From contig NZ_JAHTBI010000043.1 in the NCBI RefSeq assembly GCF_019168305.1, positions 1 to 51,308 on the forward strand: a DNA stretch of 51,308 nucleotides, written 5' to 3'. This document shows, in pieces, positions 8,285 to 16,607 of this stretch (the first letter of the stretch is position 1; each line of letters begins with the position of its first letter). The position numbers were made by a program, and so were the translations under genes. The DNA is from Pseudomonas aegrilactucae. Its GTDB lineage: Bacteria; Pseudomonadota; Gammaproteobacteria; Pseudomonadales; Pseudomonadaceae. A model generated the notes under the pieces. The model did no database searches and was not told where the DNA came from. It saw only the letters and a list, made by a program, of their open reading frames with translations.

Positions 8285-8816
8285 GCGACGCGTTCTGGCT
8301 GGCGAGCACGATGCATTCTTCAAACGCCCGCGCAAGGTAGCGTTGTACCGAGCGCACGTTGAGGCCGAGCCGGCTGGCGATCTCTTCCTGCGTATACCCC
8401 TCCAGTTGCGCCATCAGAAACGCCTGCCGGGTTCTGGCGGGCAACAGGGCAAGTACCTGGTCGATCTCGTCGAGGGCCTCGAGCACCAGCGCCTGATGCT
8501 CCAGCGACGGCGCCAGATCTTCCGGCGTTTGCGCCAGCGCGGCCAGGTAGGCTTGCTCCAGTGAGCGGCGGCGGTAGAGGTTGAGGGTCAGGCGATTGGC
8601 GATGGTGGCCAGATAGGCGCGCGGCCTGGCGAAGTTCAGCGGCTCGCCAGGCGCACTGCTGAGCAGTCGCACGAACGTATCCTGGGCCAGGTCCGCAGCA
8701 TCGGCGGTGCTGCCCAGGCGCCTGCGCAGCCAGCCCTGCAGCCAGCCGTGGTGGTGACTGTAGAGCTGACCGATGACTTGATGATGGGGGTGGTTTGCCG
8801 AGGAAGTGGACTGCAC
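8277..8816 (-). CDS. FecI-type ECF sigma factor
   Basis: A 179-residue extracytoplasmic-function sigma factor. Region 2 is visible as WLRRRLGSTADAADLAQDTFVRLL (about 29-52) and ARPRAYLATIANRLTLNLYRRR (about 63-84); region 4 as LPARTRQAFLMAQLEGYTQEEIASRLGLNVRSVQRYLARAFEECI (about 125-169). FecI-like sigma factors are adapted to the cognate FecR and transcribe the receptor gene. The start is a GTG with no obvious Shine-Dalgarno sequence, so the exact start is uncertain. It overlaps fecR and is preceded by a Fur-like site, as expected for an iron-repressed regulator. Confidence 0.92.
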   Translation of the reverse strand: MQSTSSANHPHHQVIGQLYSHHHGWLQGWLRRRLGSTADAADLAQDTFVRLLSSAPGEPLNFARPRAYLATIANRLTLNLYRRRSLEQAYLAALAQTPEDLAPSLEHQALVLEALDEIDQVLALLPARTRQAFLMAQLEGYTQEEIASRLGLNVRSVQRYLARAFEECIVLASQNASHG

Positions 8817-8830
8817 GGGATATGAAAGAC

Positions 8831-8849
8831 GTGAATGAGAATTTGTCGC
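8831..8849. promoter_or_regulatory. Fur-box-like sequence before the first sigma gene
   Basis: Plus-strand sequence GTGAATGAGAATTTGTCGC matches 11 of 19 positions of the Fur consensus, with an intact AATGA-AAT half. It is 15 bases upstream of the sigma factor start. Weak by itself, supported by gene function. Confidence 0.4.
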
Positions 8850-8952
8850 ATTGTAGCAGCATGCGCTCGGGCTCGTACACGTAAAAGGTTCTGGTATCGG
8901 TCAAGCGTGGCCACGCCAGACCGATGCCGGATCTACAGGCTCAATACCCTGT

Positions 8953-11418
8953 TCAGAACGCCCATCGGGTACTCAGCAGCACATTGCGCGGATCCCCGTA
9001 GAACCCGCTGTTGAAGGTCTGGTCCAGGGAACTCAGGTACTTCTTGTCGAACACGTTGTTCACGTTCAACGTGGCCGAAATGTCCGGCGTGAAATCATAC
9101 CTGGCCATCAGATTGAAGGTCGAATAGGCGGTTTGTTCTGCCTCTACCGGCTGGGCAAACATCCACGATGAATAGCTGAAGTGGATCCTGCTCTGCCAGT
9201 TCCAGCCGCCGCCCACGGTCAGGTTGTTCAACTGCCCCGGGAGTTTGTAGGTGGACCACAGCTTCGCCATGTGCTCGGGCATGATGGTCTGGATGGGGTC
9301 GTGGTGCTCATCCTCGGTCCTGCCATAGGTATAGGACGCCATGACATTCCAGTCGGGCAGCACTTCGCCGGTCACTTCCAGGTCCACGCCCTGGGTACGG
9401 CCATCGGCCGCCCGGTAGGCCGTTTCCAGCGGATAACCCGGTACCGAGCTGTCGCCGTCAGCGACTGCAAGATTGTCCTGGTTGATTTGATACAGCGCGA
9501 TGGCGGTGTTCACGCGCCCCTCGTAGAACGCACTTTTCAGGCCGAGTTCGAAGGTGTCACCTTCACGCGGGTCAAGCATTGCACCCGTGCGGTCGCGGTA
9601 AGACTGGGGCATGAAAATGGTGGCGTAGCTCGCGTACAGCGTGTGCTGCTCGTTCAGGTCATAAGTGATCCCGGCATACGGCGTGACCACGGCATGTTTG
9701 CGGCTGGACTGATCCAGGTCGTAGACGCTGCGCGCCGCATCTGCGTTGACGTACGAGTAGTGTCGATCGTAGTCGCTGACCCGCGACCCGAGGATGACGT
9801 TCAACTTATCGGTGATGTTCAGGCGTGTGGCCAGGTAGTAGCCGCGCTCACGAATGTCGGTATCGTTGTCGTAGAACTTGGCCCCGAATACCGGATCACC
9901 CGTGGTGTTGTTCCAGGTGTAGATATTGAAAGGGGTTCGACCGGCCAGGCCGCCTGTCTCCCGATAGGTATCGGTGCGGGTGTGCGAGTCGGTGTAGTTG
10001 AAGCCCATCACCAACGCGTGCTTGCGCCCGAGCACTTCATACGCGCCCTCCAGTCGCGCATCCAGCCCGGCCTGGTCCTGACGGCTGTTGCCCTGTTGGG
10101 TGTAGAGCGGCAGCCCGGCGCCGGTGGTCTCGTTGGGGAAGCCTGACCACACCGCGCCCATTACCCACTGGTAATCACGCTTGCTGTAGAGGTAGTTGCC
10201 CGAGACGTTCAACGCCCAATCGTCGTTGAACTGCCGGCGGTAGGTGGCGAACAGGTTGTAGGCATCGACCTGATTGGTGTTGTCGCGGCTGGCGACGTTG
10301 AACGAGCGCGACAGGCTGGTCTGTTTTCCATTGCTGTAGAACAGCGGGTTGCCGACGCCGCCGAACACGCCTTTGGGATCATCCTTCTGATAGGAAATGC
10401 CAGCTGTAAGCGTATCGCTCTCGGACAAGTCACCTTCAAGTACCCCGTAGAGCACCTGTTTTTCCTGTTGGTAGACGTCGATGAAGCTGTCGCTCTGCTG
10501 GTAGGCACTGACAAAGCGTCCACGCACGTTGCCGGTCTCGGTCAGCGGGCCGGAAACATCCAGTTCACCACGATACTTGTTCCAGGACCCGACGGCGCCG
10601 GCGACATGCCCCTGGAACGTCGAAGTAGGGCGTTTGCGTACCATGTTCAGGGTGCCCGAAGGGTCGCCGGCACCGTTCATCAGGCCTGACGCACCGCGCA
10701 GTACTTCCACACGGTCGTAGATGGCCATGTCGGCCAGGCTTTGGGATACGTCCTGGGTCTGGATTTCTGCCGTGGTCTTGATGCCGTCGATCTGGTAACT
10801 GCTGATCGGATAACCCCGGGAGTACACATTGAAACGCTCGCTGCCCATGCTCTGCACCGACACCCCCGGCGTCTGCTGGAGCACCTCGGTAATGGTGCTC
10901 AGCGCCTGGTCGTCGATACGCTGGCGGGTCATGACGCTGACTGTCTGCGGCGTCTCGCGCAGGCTCAGGTTGAGTTTGGTGGCCGTGTTGGTCACGCCGG
11001 TGGTGTAGGACCCGGTGCCCTCGGTGGTTGCGCCCAAGGGGTTGGCGTTGACCGTGGTGGCGCCGATTTCCAGCGCACCGCTGTTGGCCGGCCGGGGTTC
11101 CAGCACCACGCTGCCTGCGCCCGTACTGCGCCAGGTCAGGCCGCTGCCCTCGAGCAGTTGCTCCAGGGCCGCTTGCGGTTCCTGGGCACCGCGAATGGCC
11201 TGGCTCGATTTGCCCTCCACGATCCGTCCGTCATAGATGATCTGCAAGCCGCTCTGTTCAGCAAGATGATTGAGCGCGCTGGCCAGCGGCTGCGCAGTAA
11301 TGTTCAGGTTCACGGGCGCCGCGACGGCCAGCAGGGGCAGCGCGCTCGCCAGCAGGACGATACGGCGCAGGGTGGCAGCCAGGAGAGTGGGTTTGACGGT
11401 GTGGCACGGGCGATACAT
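8953..11418 (-). CDS. TonB-dependent siderophore receptor with STN domain (second module)
   Basis: An 821-residue receptor. Signal peptide (about 1-33, ending in AVAAP), STN domain (LNITAQPLASALNHLAEQSGLQ, about 36-90), plug starting at ATKLNLSLRETPQTVSVMT, and a barrel ending in TRWAF. The plug onset is nearly identical to that of receptor 1, but the barrels differ, so the two probably take up different ferric siderophores. The ATG at 11418 is preceded by AAGGAAC; ten earlier in-frame residues are unlikely to be translated. It follows FecR 2 by 94 bases, enough for its own sigma-dependent promoter. Confidence 0.93.
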   Translation of the reverse strand: MYRPCHTVKPTLLAATLRRIVLLASALPLLAVAAPVNLNITAQPLASALNHLAEQSGLQIIYDGRIVEGKSSQAIRGAQEPQAALEQLLEGSGLTWRSTGAGSVVLEPRPANSGALEIGATTVNANPLGATTEGTGSYTTGVTNTATKLNLSLRETPQTVSVMTRQRIDDQALSTITEVLQQTPGVSVQSMGSERFNVYSRGYPISSYQIDGIKTTAEIQTQDVSQSLADMAIYDRVEVLRGASGLMNGAGDPSGTLNMVRKRPTSTFQGHVAGAVGSWNKYRGELDVSGPLTETGNVRGRFVSAYQQSDSFIDVYQQEKQVLYGVLEGDLSESDTLTAGISYQKDDPKGVFGGVGNPLFYSNGKQTSLSRSFNVASRDNTNQVDAYNLFATYRRQFNDDWALNVSGNYLYSKRDYQWVMGAVWSGFPNETTGAGLPLYTQQGNSRQDQAGLDARLEGAYEVLGRKHALVMGFNYTDSHTRTDTYRETGGLAGRTPFNIYTWNNTTGDPVFGAKFYDNDTDIRERGYYLATRLNITDKLNVILGSRVSDYDRHYSYVNADAARSVYDLDQSSRKHAVVTPYAGITYDLNEQHTLYASYATIFMPQSYRDRTGAMLDPREGDTFELGLKSAFYEGRVNTAIALYQINQDNLAVADGDSSVPGYPLETAYRAADGRTQGVDLEVTGEVLPDWNVMASYTYGRTEDEHHDPIQTIMPEHMAKLWSTYKLPGQLNNLTVGGGWNWQSRIHFSYSSWMFAQPVEAEQTAYSTFNLMARYDFTPDISATLNVNNVFDKKYLSSLDQTFNSGFYGDPRNVLLSTRWAF

Positions 11419-11474
11419 GTGCGTTCCTTTTCCTTGAATGCGAGGCATTAGCGTTTTAGGAAAGGAAGACGGGC

Positions 11475-11495
11475 GACACGCGGGGACCCGTAAAA
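11475..11495 (-). promoter_or_regulatory. Candidate FecI-type promoter for receptor 2
   Basis: On the minus strand TTTTAC, 8 bases, then GCGTGTC, followed by CGCCCGTCTTCC, where CGTC resembles the -10 element used by Pseudomonas iron-starvation sigma factors. The same arrangement stands before receptor 1. Confidence 0.38.
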
Positions 11496-11512
11496 ATAAT
11501 TGAAAAATAGCG

Positions 11513-12451
11513 TCAGCGACGGGCTTTGAGCACGACCCAGTAGTTGGTGTAGCGCACCACGTCCAGGGAAAATGCCTGCGCCAGGCTCTCTACACCCTCG
11601 TCCAGGCGATCAAGCTGCACGGTACCGCTGACCTTGAGGTTGCCCACGTGTTCATCCGCCGCGTGGATGAACCCCGGGCGATAACGTTGCAGTTGCTCCA
11701 GCACGTCGGCCAGCGGGGTCATGTCAAACACCAGGCGTCCATGCTGCCAGGCCAGGGCCTGAGCGACGTTCACGGACGCTTTGGTGCCCAGCCCATGGGC
11801 GCTCTGTTCAATGCGCGTACCGGCTTGCAAAACCGCATCGCCGGACGGATCTTCAACCTTCACGCGGCCACGGGCGACCGTGACCTGCGTGTCTTTACCT
11901 GTGCGGCTAACTGCGTATACCGTGCCCAATGCAGTGGCGCTGAGGTCGGCGGCTTCGACGCGAAAAGGCCGCTGCGGGTCGTGCATCACATCGAACAGCG
12001 CCTCGCCTTTGCGCAGCACGATGGTCCTGCCGGCGGCAGTGAACTGCACATCCACGGCCGAATTTGAATCAAGCAGGATATGCGAGCCGTCCGCCAGTTC
12101 GATGCGACGCTGTTCGCCGCGTGCGGTGTGGTAATCCGCGTCCCAGGCGTTCTGGCGCACCAGCAGCATGCTCAAGCCCAGCACCAGCACAGCAGCGCTG
12201 GCGAATTGCCAATGGCGCTTGTAGGTGCGCCGTTGCGCAGGTGCCTTCAACAGCCCGGTCAGTTGCCACAGCCGGCGCGCCTCGACGAATGCCTGCTGGT
12301 GCGCCGGGTGCTCGTCGCACCAGGCGCGCGCCGCGGCCACATCCTCCGGCGACGCGGTGCCGCAGGTGAGACGCACCACCCAGCCATGGGCAATGTGATC
12401 GACGTTTGAAGGGTCGGTGATGGGGGACGGATGATCGTGCATGGGGTTCAT
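11513..12451 (-). CDS. FecR-type anti-sigma/sigma-regulator (second module)
   Basis: A 312-residue FecR homologue. N-terminal sigma-binding part (AHGWVVRLTCG ... AWCDEHPAHQQAFVEARRLWQL), a membrane segment (WQFASAAVLVLGLSMLLV, about 80-97) and a periplasmic FecR domain (QRRIELADGSHILLDSNSAVDVQF). The last third (DMTPLADVLEQLQRYRPGFI onward) is the region that meets the receptor signalling domain. The ATG at 12451 overlaps the sigma stop as ATGA; the in-frame extension further upstream falls within the sigma gene and is rejected. Confidence 0.92.
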   Translation of the reverse strand: MNPMHDHPSPITDPSNVDHIAHGWVVRLTCGTASPEDVAAARAWCDEHPAHQQAFVEARRLWQLTGLLKAPAQRRTYKRHWQFASAAVLVLGLSMLLVRQNAWDADYHTARGEQRRIELADGSHILLDSNSAVDVQFTAAGRTIVLRKGEALFDVMHDPQRPFRVEAADLSATALGTVYAVSRTGKDTQVTVARGRVKVEDPSGDAVLQAGTRIEQSAHGLGTKASVNVAQALAWQHGRLVFDMTPLADVLEQLQRYRPGFIHAADEHVGNLKVSGTVQLDRLDEGVESLAQAFSLDVVRYTNYWVVLKARR

Positions 12452-12954
12452 CGTTGCAGGCATTGACGAAGAAAGTCGAGGGCAACCACCAACTGTTTTT
12501 CCACCGTGCTGACAGAGACGCCCAGCGTTTTCGCCACCTGCTTGTGCGGCAGGCCTTGCAGGCGGCACATCAGAAAGATCTGCTGGCATTGCGCAGGCAA
12601 GCGTTTGAGCGCCTCGCCCAGGGCGTCCATGTCGCGGCGGGCAGCGACGACCTCGAACAATTCGGGGCTTTCCCCGGTGACCTCGTAAAGATAGGCCATG
12701 CCCTGGTCGTGGTGATCGCGGGTTTCGCGGCTGCGTGCATGGTCGATGATCAGGTTGCGTGCAATGCGGAAGATGAAGCCGCGCACATTCAACACGGGCT
12801 CGCGCGGTGGCTGGCGCAGTACCCGCAAATAGGTTTCCTGTGCAAGCTCTGCGGCTGTCTCGGTGTTCTTCAAATGCCGATAGAAAAACGAGCGCAGCTC
12901 TCCCGAGTGGGCTTTGAAGGCGCGTTCAAGTTCTTCGGTAGTCATGCTCGACAT
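12448..12954 (-). CDS. FecI-type ECF sigma factor (second module)
   Basis: A 168-residue ECF sigma factor. Region 2: LRSFFYRHLKNTETAAELAQETYLRVL and VRGFIFRIARNLIIDHARSRE; region 4: LPAQCQQIFLMCRLQGLPHKQVAKTLGVSVSTVEKQL. I start at MSSMTTEEL (12954); the Met three codons later is an alternative. The longer in-frame extension crosses the Fur-like site and the LysR stop and is unlikely. It heads the second sigma/FecR/receptor operon and is preceded by the best Fur box in the window. Confidence 0.9.
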   Translation of the reverse strand: MSSMTTEELERAFKAHSGELRSFFYRHLKNTETAAELAQETYLRVLRQPPREPVLNVRGFIFRIARNLIIDHARSRETRDHHDQGMAYLYEVTGESPELFEVVAARRDMDALGEALKRLPAQCQQIFLMCRLQGLPHKQVAKTLGVSVSTVEKQLVVALDFLRQCLQR

Positions 12955-12994
12955 GGGCGGCAGCCGCGTAACCGTGGAGGCGGCAAAGGTTAGT

Positions 12995-13013
12995 GGTAAT
13001 GTTTTGCATTTGC
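12995..13013. promoter_or_regulatory. Fur box before the second sigma gene
   Basis: Minus-strand sequence GCAAATGCAAAACATTACC matches 13 of 19 positions of GATAATGATAATCATTATC, with conserved AATG and CATTA halves. It lies about 40 bases upstream of the sigma start and immediately after the LysR stop, consistent with iron-dependent repression by Fur. Confidence 0.6.
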
Positions 13014-13015
13014 AA

Positions 13016-13939
13016 TTATGGGCGTGATCGTTCCAGCCACTCAGGCTGCAACTGCGCAAAACAATCCTGCAGCCATTCAATGAACACCTGCACCTGCGGC
13101 GCCAGGTGCGTGCGGCTTGGGTACAGCACCGACACAGGGCGAGGGGCTGGCCGATAGGGCCTTAGAATCTCCACCAGGGCACCGCTGCCCAAGTGCTCTG
13201 CCACGGCGATGCCGGGCGCCTGAATGATCCCGAAACCCGCCACGGCGCACTGAACATACGCGTTCGACTCGGTAACGGTGATGCCTGCGCTGCCGACAAA
13301 CGCCTGATTCCGGCCCTTGGCCGAGAAGTGCCAGGGCAATGTCCGGTTGCTCTGCCCGGAGAGGAAGTTGACGGTGCTATGCGCGGCCAGATCATCGAGT
13401 GTCCTGGGCTCGCCGTGCTCGCGCAGGTAGTCGCACGCTGCACAGGTCACCATGGTTGCCATCGCGATGGGGCGTGCGATCAGCGTCGAGTCCGGCAAGT
13501 CACCGATACGCAACGCACAGTCGACGCCTTCGCCCACCAGGTCCACGGCGCGGTCGGTCACGCCCAGCACCAGGTTGATACCCGGGTACTGTGTGGTGAA
13601 CCCTTTGAGGCGCTTGATGAGTGCCATCTGCGCGAACGCCGTCGGGATGTCTACGCGAAGCCGACCCACCAGGGTTGCTCCGGTACGATCAAACATTGAG
13701 GTCGCCGCAGAAACACCCGCCAGAATCTCCTGTACGCGTGCGTAGAACTGCTCGCCCTCGGTGGTCAGCGCCACCTTGCGGGTGGTGCGCTGGAACAGTC
13801 GCACACCCAGCGACGTCTCCAGTTCCTGAATGTAGCGGGTGACCTGCGGCCGCCCGATATCCAGCGATTCGGCGGCTTTGGTGAAGCTGCCGAGTTCAGC
13901 AAGCCTTGCGAACAGGCGCATCGATTGCAGCAGTTCCAT
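13016..13939 (-). CDS. LysR-family transcriptional regulator
   Basis: A 307-residue LysR regulator. Winged helix-turn-helix at residues 1-60 (MRLFARLAELGSFTKAAESL, then PQVTRYIQELETSLGVRLF), followed by the periplasmic-binding-like effector domain. The subtype resembles those regulating quinone- or aldehyde-type reductases (the AaeR/DmlR side of the family). It is divergent from the oxidoreductase gene at 14112, and a symmetric ATTGTT/AACAAT site lies between them, the standard LysR layout. Its stop is only 2 bases from the Fur box of the sigma gene downstream. Confidence 0.92.
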   Translation of the reverse strand: MELLQSMRLFARLAELGSFTKAAESLDIGRPQVTRYIQELETSLGVRLFQRTTRKVALTTEGEQFYARVQEILAGVSAATSMFDRTGATLVGRLRVDIPTAFAQMALIKRLKGFTTQYPGINLVLGVTDRAVDLVGEGVDCALRIGDLPDSTLIARPIAMATMVTCAACDYLREHGEPRTLDDLAAHSTVNFLSGQSNRTLPWHFSAKGRNQAFVGSAGITVTESNAYVQCAVAGFGIIQAPGIAVAEHLGSGALVEILRPYRPAPRPVSVLYPSRTHLAPQVQVFIEWLQDCFAQLQPEWLERSRP

Positions 13940-13983
13940 GACGTTCCCTTGGGCGCCCCGACCGAGGTGCGTAGTCGTAAATA

Positions 13984-14007
13984 ATTGTTGCTGAATAATA
14001 GAACAAT
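13984..14007. promoter_or_regulatory. Candidate LysR operator
   Basis: ATTGTT, 12 bases, AACAAT forms a 24-bp dyad 45 bases upstream of the LysR start and 105 bases upstream of the oxidoreductase. Spacing fits a LysR-type site with a T-N11-A-like core; assignment is by position. Confidence 0.45.
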
Positions 14008-14111
14008 CATGTCTTTTTGCGCGTATTTATTGCGCCGGCTGAAACGCGAAAGATGTGCCCAAGGCCAACCTGTTTCGGTTTGGGCCATTGACGTGTATCT
14101 GGAGACTCATC

Positions 14112-15122
14112 ATGAAAGCTTGGCTACTGAGCGATTTCGGGCTCGACAACCTGCAACTGGGAGAGGTTGAGACCCCTCGACCGAAGGCCGGTGAGCTACT
14201 GGTCAAGGTGGGTGCTGTCTCGCTCAACTTTCGCGACAAGGCTATCGTCGACGGCATTTACGAGCCGGACAAGGTACCCAGGCCGCTGATCCCCGTGAGC
14301 GACGCGGCCGGCACAGTGGTGGCGGTCGGTGACGGCGTCACGCGCTTCCAGCTGGGCGATCGGGTCAACTCGCACCTGTACTCTCGCTGGTTGGACGGCG
14401 AGCCTGGCCCCAACGAGCCGGACTACTGCTTCGGCTCGCCCTTGCCGGGCGGTTTGGCCGAGTACATGATCATCCATCAGGACAGCGCCGTGGGCGCGCC
14501 CGACAGCATGAGCGACGAAGAGGCGGCAACGCTGCCGATTGCCGCGCTCACGGCCTGGTATTCACTGGTGGACTTCGGCGCGGTTCAGCCGGGTCAAACC
14601 GTGCTGGTCCAAGGCACTGGCGGTGTGTCCATCTTTGCCGTGCAGATTGCTACCGCGCTTGGCGCCAAGGTGATCGCAACGTCCAGCAGCGAGCAGAATC
14701 TGCACGCTGTGAAGCGTCTGGGCGCGGTGGCGGGAATCAACTACAGGACCACCCCAGCCTGGGCGCACGAAGTGCTGAAACTGACTGGCGGCAAGGGCGT
14801 GGATCTACTGCTTGATGTGGCGGGGGGCAGCGGCATCAATCAGTCGATCGCAGCCACCAAGGCATCCGGGCGTATTGCACAGATCGGCTTTCTGACCGGG
14901 CAGACCGTTGAGCTCAACCTGATGCCGCTGATTTTCCGCCAGACCACGATCCGCGGTATCGCCGTTGCGCCGCGCTCCTCATTCGACCGCATGAACGCGT
15001 TTCTCGACGAACATCAGATACGCCCGGTGATCGACCAGGTATATCCGTTCGACCAGGCGCGTGAAGCTTACGAGCACCTCGCCAGGGGAGCCTTCGGCAA
15101 GATCGTCATCAAGGTTGCCTGA
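14112..15122 (+). CDS. Zinc-independent alcohol dehydrogenase / quinone oxidoreductase (MDR family)
   Basis: A 336-residue medium-chain reductase. N-terminal GroES-like catalytic domain (PRPKAGELLVKVGAVSLNFRDK, about 21-42) and a Rossmann domain with VQGTGGVSIFAVQIA (about 172-186) for NAD(P)H. The cysteine ligands of zinc alcohol dehydrogenases are absent, so it should be a zinc-free reductase of enones, quinones or similar; substrate unknown. The ATG at 14112 has GGAGA upstream; a 19-residue N-terminal extension from 14055 looks spurious. It is divergent from, and presumably controlled by, the LysR protein. Confidence 0.92.
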   Translation: MKAWLLSDFGLDNLQLGEVETPRPKAGELLVKVGAVSLNFRDKAIVDGIYEPDKVPRPLIPVSDAAGTVVAVGDGVTRFQLGDRVNSHLYSRWLDGEPGPNEPDYCFGSPLPGGLAEYMIIHQDSAVGAPDSMSDEEAATLPIAALTAWYSLVDFGAVQPGQTVLVQGTGGVSIFAVQIATALGAKVIATSSSEQNLHAVKRLGAVAGINYRTTPAWAHEVLKLTGGKGVDLLLDVAGGSGINQSIAATKASGRIAQIGFLTGQTVELNLMPLIFRQTTIRGIAVAPRSSFDRMNAFLDEHQIRPVIDQVYPFDQAREAYEHLARGAFGKIVIKVA

Positions 15123-15136
15123 TACCCCCCAAGCAG

Positions 15137-15167
15137 CCTGCCTCCTGCACCGCGAGGCGGGCCTTTT
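15137..15167 (+). terminator. Intrinsic terminator after the oxidoreductase
   Basis: CCTGCCTC (15137-15144) pairs with GAGGCGGG (15154-15161) and is followed by CCTTTT, 15 bases after the stop. One G-T pair in an 8-bp stem. Confidence 0.65.
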
Positions 15168-15312
15168 GCGCCACGATGCTCAGCTACCAAACGACTCCAT
15201 CAGCACCTGCACCAGCTCACCGCCCTGTGGCGTGGCCGGCTCTGGCCAGTGCTAGAATCCCCGGTCTTGGCCTGGCCGATCGCAGGGCGAACGTACTTGA
15301 GGAGAAGTGCTG

Positions 15313-15423
15313 ATGAATGAAAAGGTTGTCAAAAAGAAACGGGTCAATTTTCTGGTTCAGGACGTGGCGCTCAATCACACCGCCACCAGAAGCCTGTTTC
15401 AACAGATGATCCCCGCGCAATGA
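15313..15423 (+). CDS. 36-residue small protein, translationally coupled to the Imm10-like gene
   Basis: A 36-residue reading frame starting at an ATG with a strong GGAG 8-9 bases before it and ending in CAATGA, where the stop overlaps the next gene's ATG. The peptide begins with a basic stretch (MNEKVVKKKRVNF) and ends LFQQMIPAQ; it has no membrane segment. The next gene has no Shine-Dalgarno of its own, so ribosomes finishing here probably start it. It could be a real small protein, a leader for coupling, or the conserved tail of a lost toxin gene. Not recognised. Confidence 0.6.
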   Translation: MNEKVVKKKRVNFLVQDVALNHTATRSLFQQMIPAQ

Positions 15424-15854
15424 ACATCGAATTTTCAGCCACCTGCTACAGCGCCTACACCGAAGATGATGTGTTCACCGTCGGCTTTGCCGATCGTGAA
15501 GACGACCCTCGGCACTACCTCATCCTGCAGCGCGCCGAAGAGCCCGACGAGCAGGACGTGGCGTTGGGGCACGACGTCTGCTACGTCGAAATCGGTGAGC
15601 CGTCGCTGGCGGGATATAGCGGCATCGATGAGGTGCTGATCAGCACCGACAAGCTGGTGTTCACGTTTGACCAGAGAACGCCCTGGTGCGAGGGCATACG
15701 GACTGTCGAGATAGCCATTTCGCCTGCGCTGGGGCCCCTTGACGGCATCGAGGCGTCGCTCAGGGCAGTGTTCACGGCCAGCCCGATGAACGTTGCGCCG
15801 CGTGTTCATCGGGTGGCCGCTGCGCCGGCTAGCCGTCCTGGCGAGACGTCTTGA
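15420..15854 (+). CDS. Imm10-like immunity protein
   Basis: A 144-residue protein resembling the Imm10 family of immunity proteins from polymorphic-toxin systems: an early DRxDDPRHYLILQRA strand, then the block DVALGHDVCYVEIGE, a GYSGIDEVLIS stretch and a final amphipathic strand. Family members neutralise a cognate toxin, but no toxin gene is present here, so this is an orphan immunity gene at best. It overlaps the 36-codon gene by 4 bases upstream and the convergent gene by 26 bases downstream. The C-terminal 20 residues (rich in Ala, Pro, Arg) fall in that overlap and look unconserved. Confidence 0.7.
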   Translation: MNIEFSATCYSAYTEDDVFTVGFADREDDPRHYLILQRAEEPDEQDVALGHDVCYVEIGEPSLAGYSGIDEVLISTDKLVFTFDQRTPWCEGIRTVEIAISPALGPLDGIEASLRAVFTASPMNVAPRVHRVAAAPASRPGETS

Positions 15855-16416
15855 TGGTCAGCACCTCGGTGTAGATGGCGTCCACTGTCTGGCCGACCTT
15901 GAGGTTTTTCATGCGGGCCTGAAGCTCGGGGTTTTCCACTTTGACCACTTTCACCTTGCCTTCTGGCGGCAGCAGCGTCACTTCATGGTCTTTCAGGTTG
16001 ATGGCCGTGATCTTGGAGGTGACCTTCACCTGGCGGAACGCCTCGCCACCGGGGTTCGGGTTGTCCTTGGTGGCGCGCACGGTGCCGGCTGCTTCGCTGA
16101 CCTTGGGCACGCCGCCTTCACTGGTATCGAGCACATAGGCGACCGAGCGATTGACGTAGACGTCGACCTGGTCACCGACCTTCAGGTTGGGCAGCGACTT
16201 GGCCTTGTCCGAGAGCTGGATGGGAATCCGGCTCTGGTCGGGGCCTTCCACGGTGACCTGATAGTTGGCGGCGTCAACGGCCAGCACCTGGGTGGTGATG
16301 TGGTCTTCCAGCGCCACGCCGGCCAATGGCAGTTCGGCGGCGTGGGCGGCGAGGCTGGCGGTGGCGAGGAGGGTGGCGAGGGTTGCGCGCTGAGCGAGTG
16401 AGCGAATCGGGGTCAT
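15829..16416 (-). CDS. Periplasmic protein with two OB-like repeats
   Basis: A 195-residue protein with a signal peptide cleaved after AHA (about residue 27). The mature protein appears to hold two similar halves, each ending in a LKVGDQVDVYV / LKVGQTVDAIYT strand (about residues 65-75 and 168-180), suggesting two small beta-barrels as in DUF5666-like or OB-fold periplasmic proteins. The ATG at 16416 precedes the signal peptide directly; 104 in-frame residues upstream have non-coding character. Convergent with the Imm10-like gene and divergent from the epimerase gene. Function unknown. Confidence 0.75.
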   Translation of the reverse strand: MTPIRSLAQRATLATLLATASLAAHAAELPLAGVALEDHITTQVLAVDAANYQVTVEGPDQSRIPIQLSDKAKSLPNLKVGDQVDVYVNRSVAYVLDTSEGGVPKVSEAAGTVRATKDNPNPGGEAFRQVKVTSKITAINLKDHEVTLLPPEGKVKVVKVENPELQARMKNLKVGQTVDAIYTEVLTIKTSRQDG

Positions 16417-16607
16417 GAGCCTGCTTTCCCTAGTGATGGCTGAATGAGGTGCGTGGGGTACGGGCAAAGCATAGTCATTGATTGGGAATATGCCCGCCGG
16501 GTGCCGCGCAGTGCCTGGACGTCTTGCCGCACTCAGGCATTGACTCTGTCCCCAAGGACAGACCTCACACTCCAGCAATACACAACCGCATCCTGCTGGA
16601 GCTTCAG

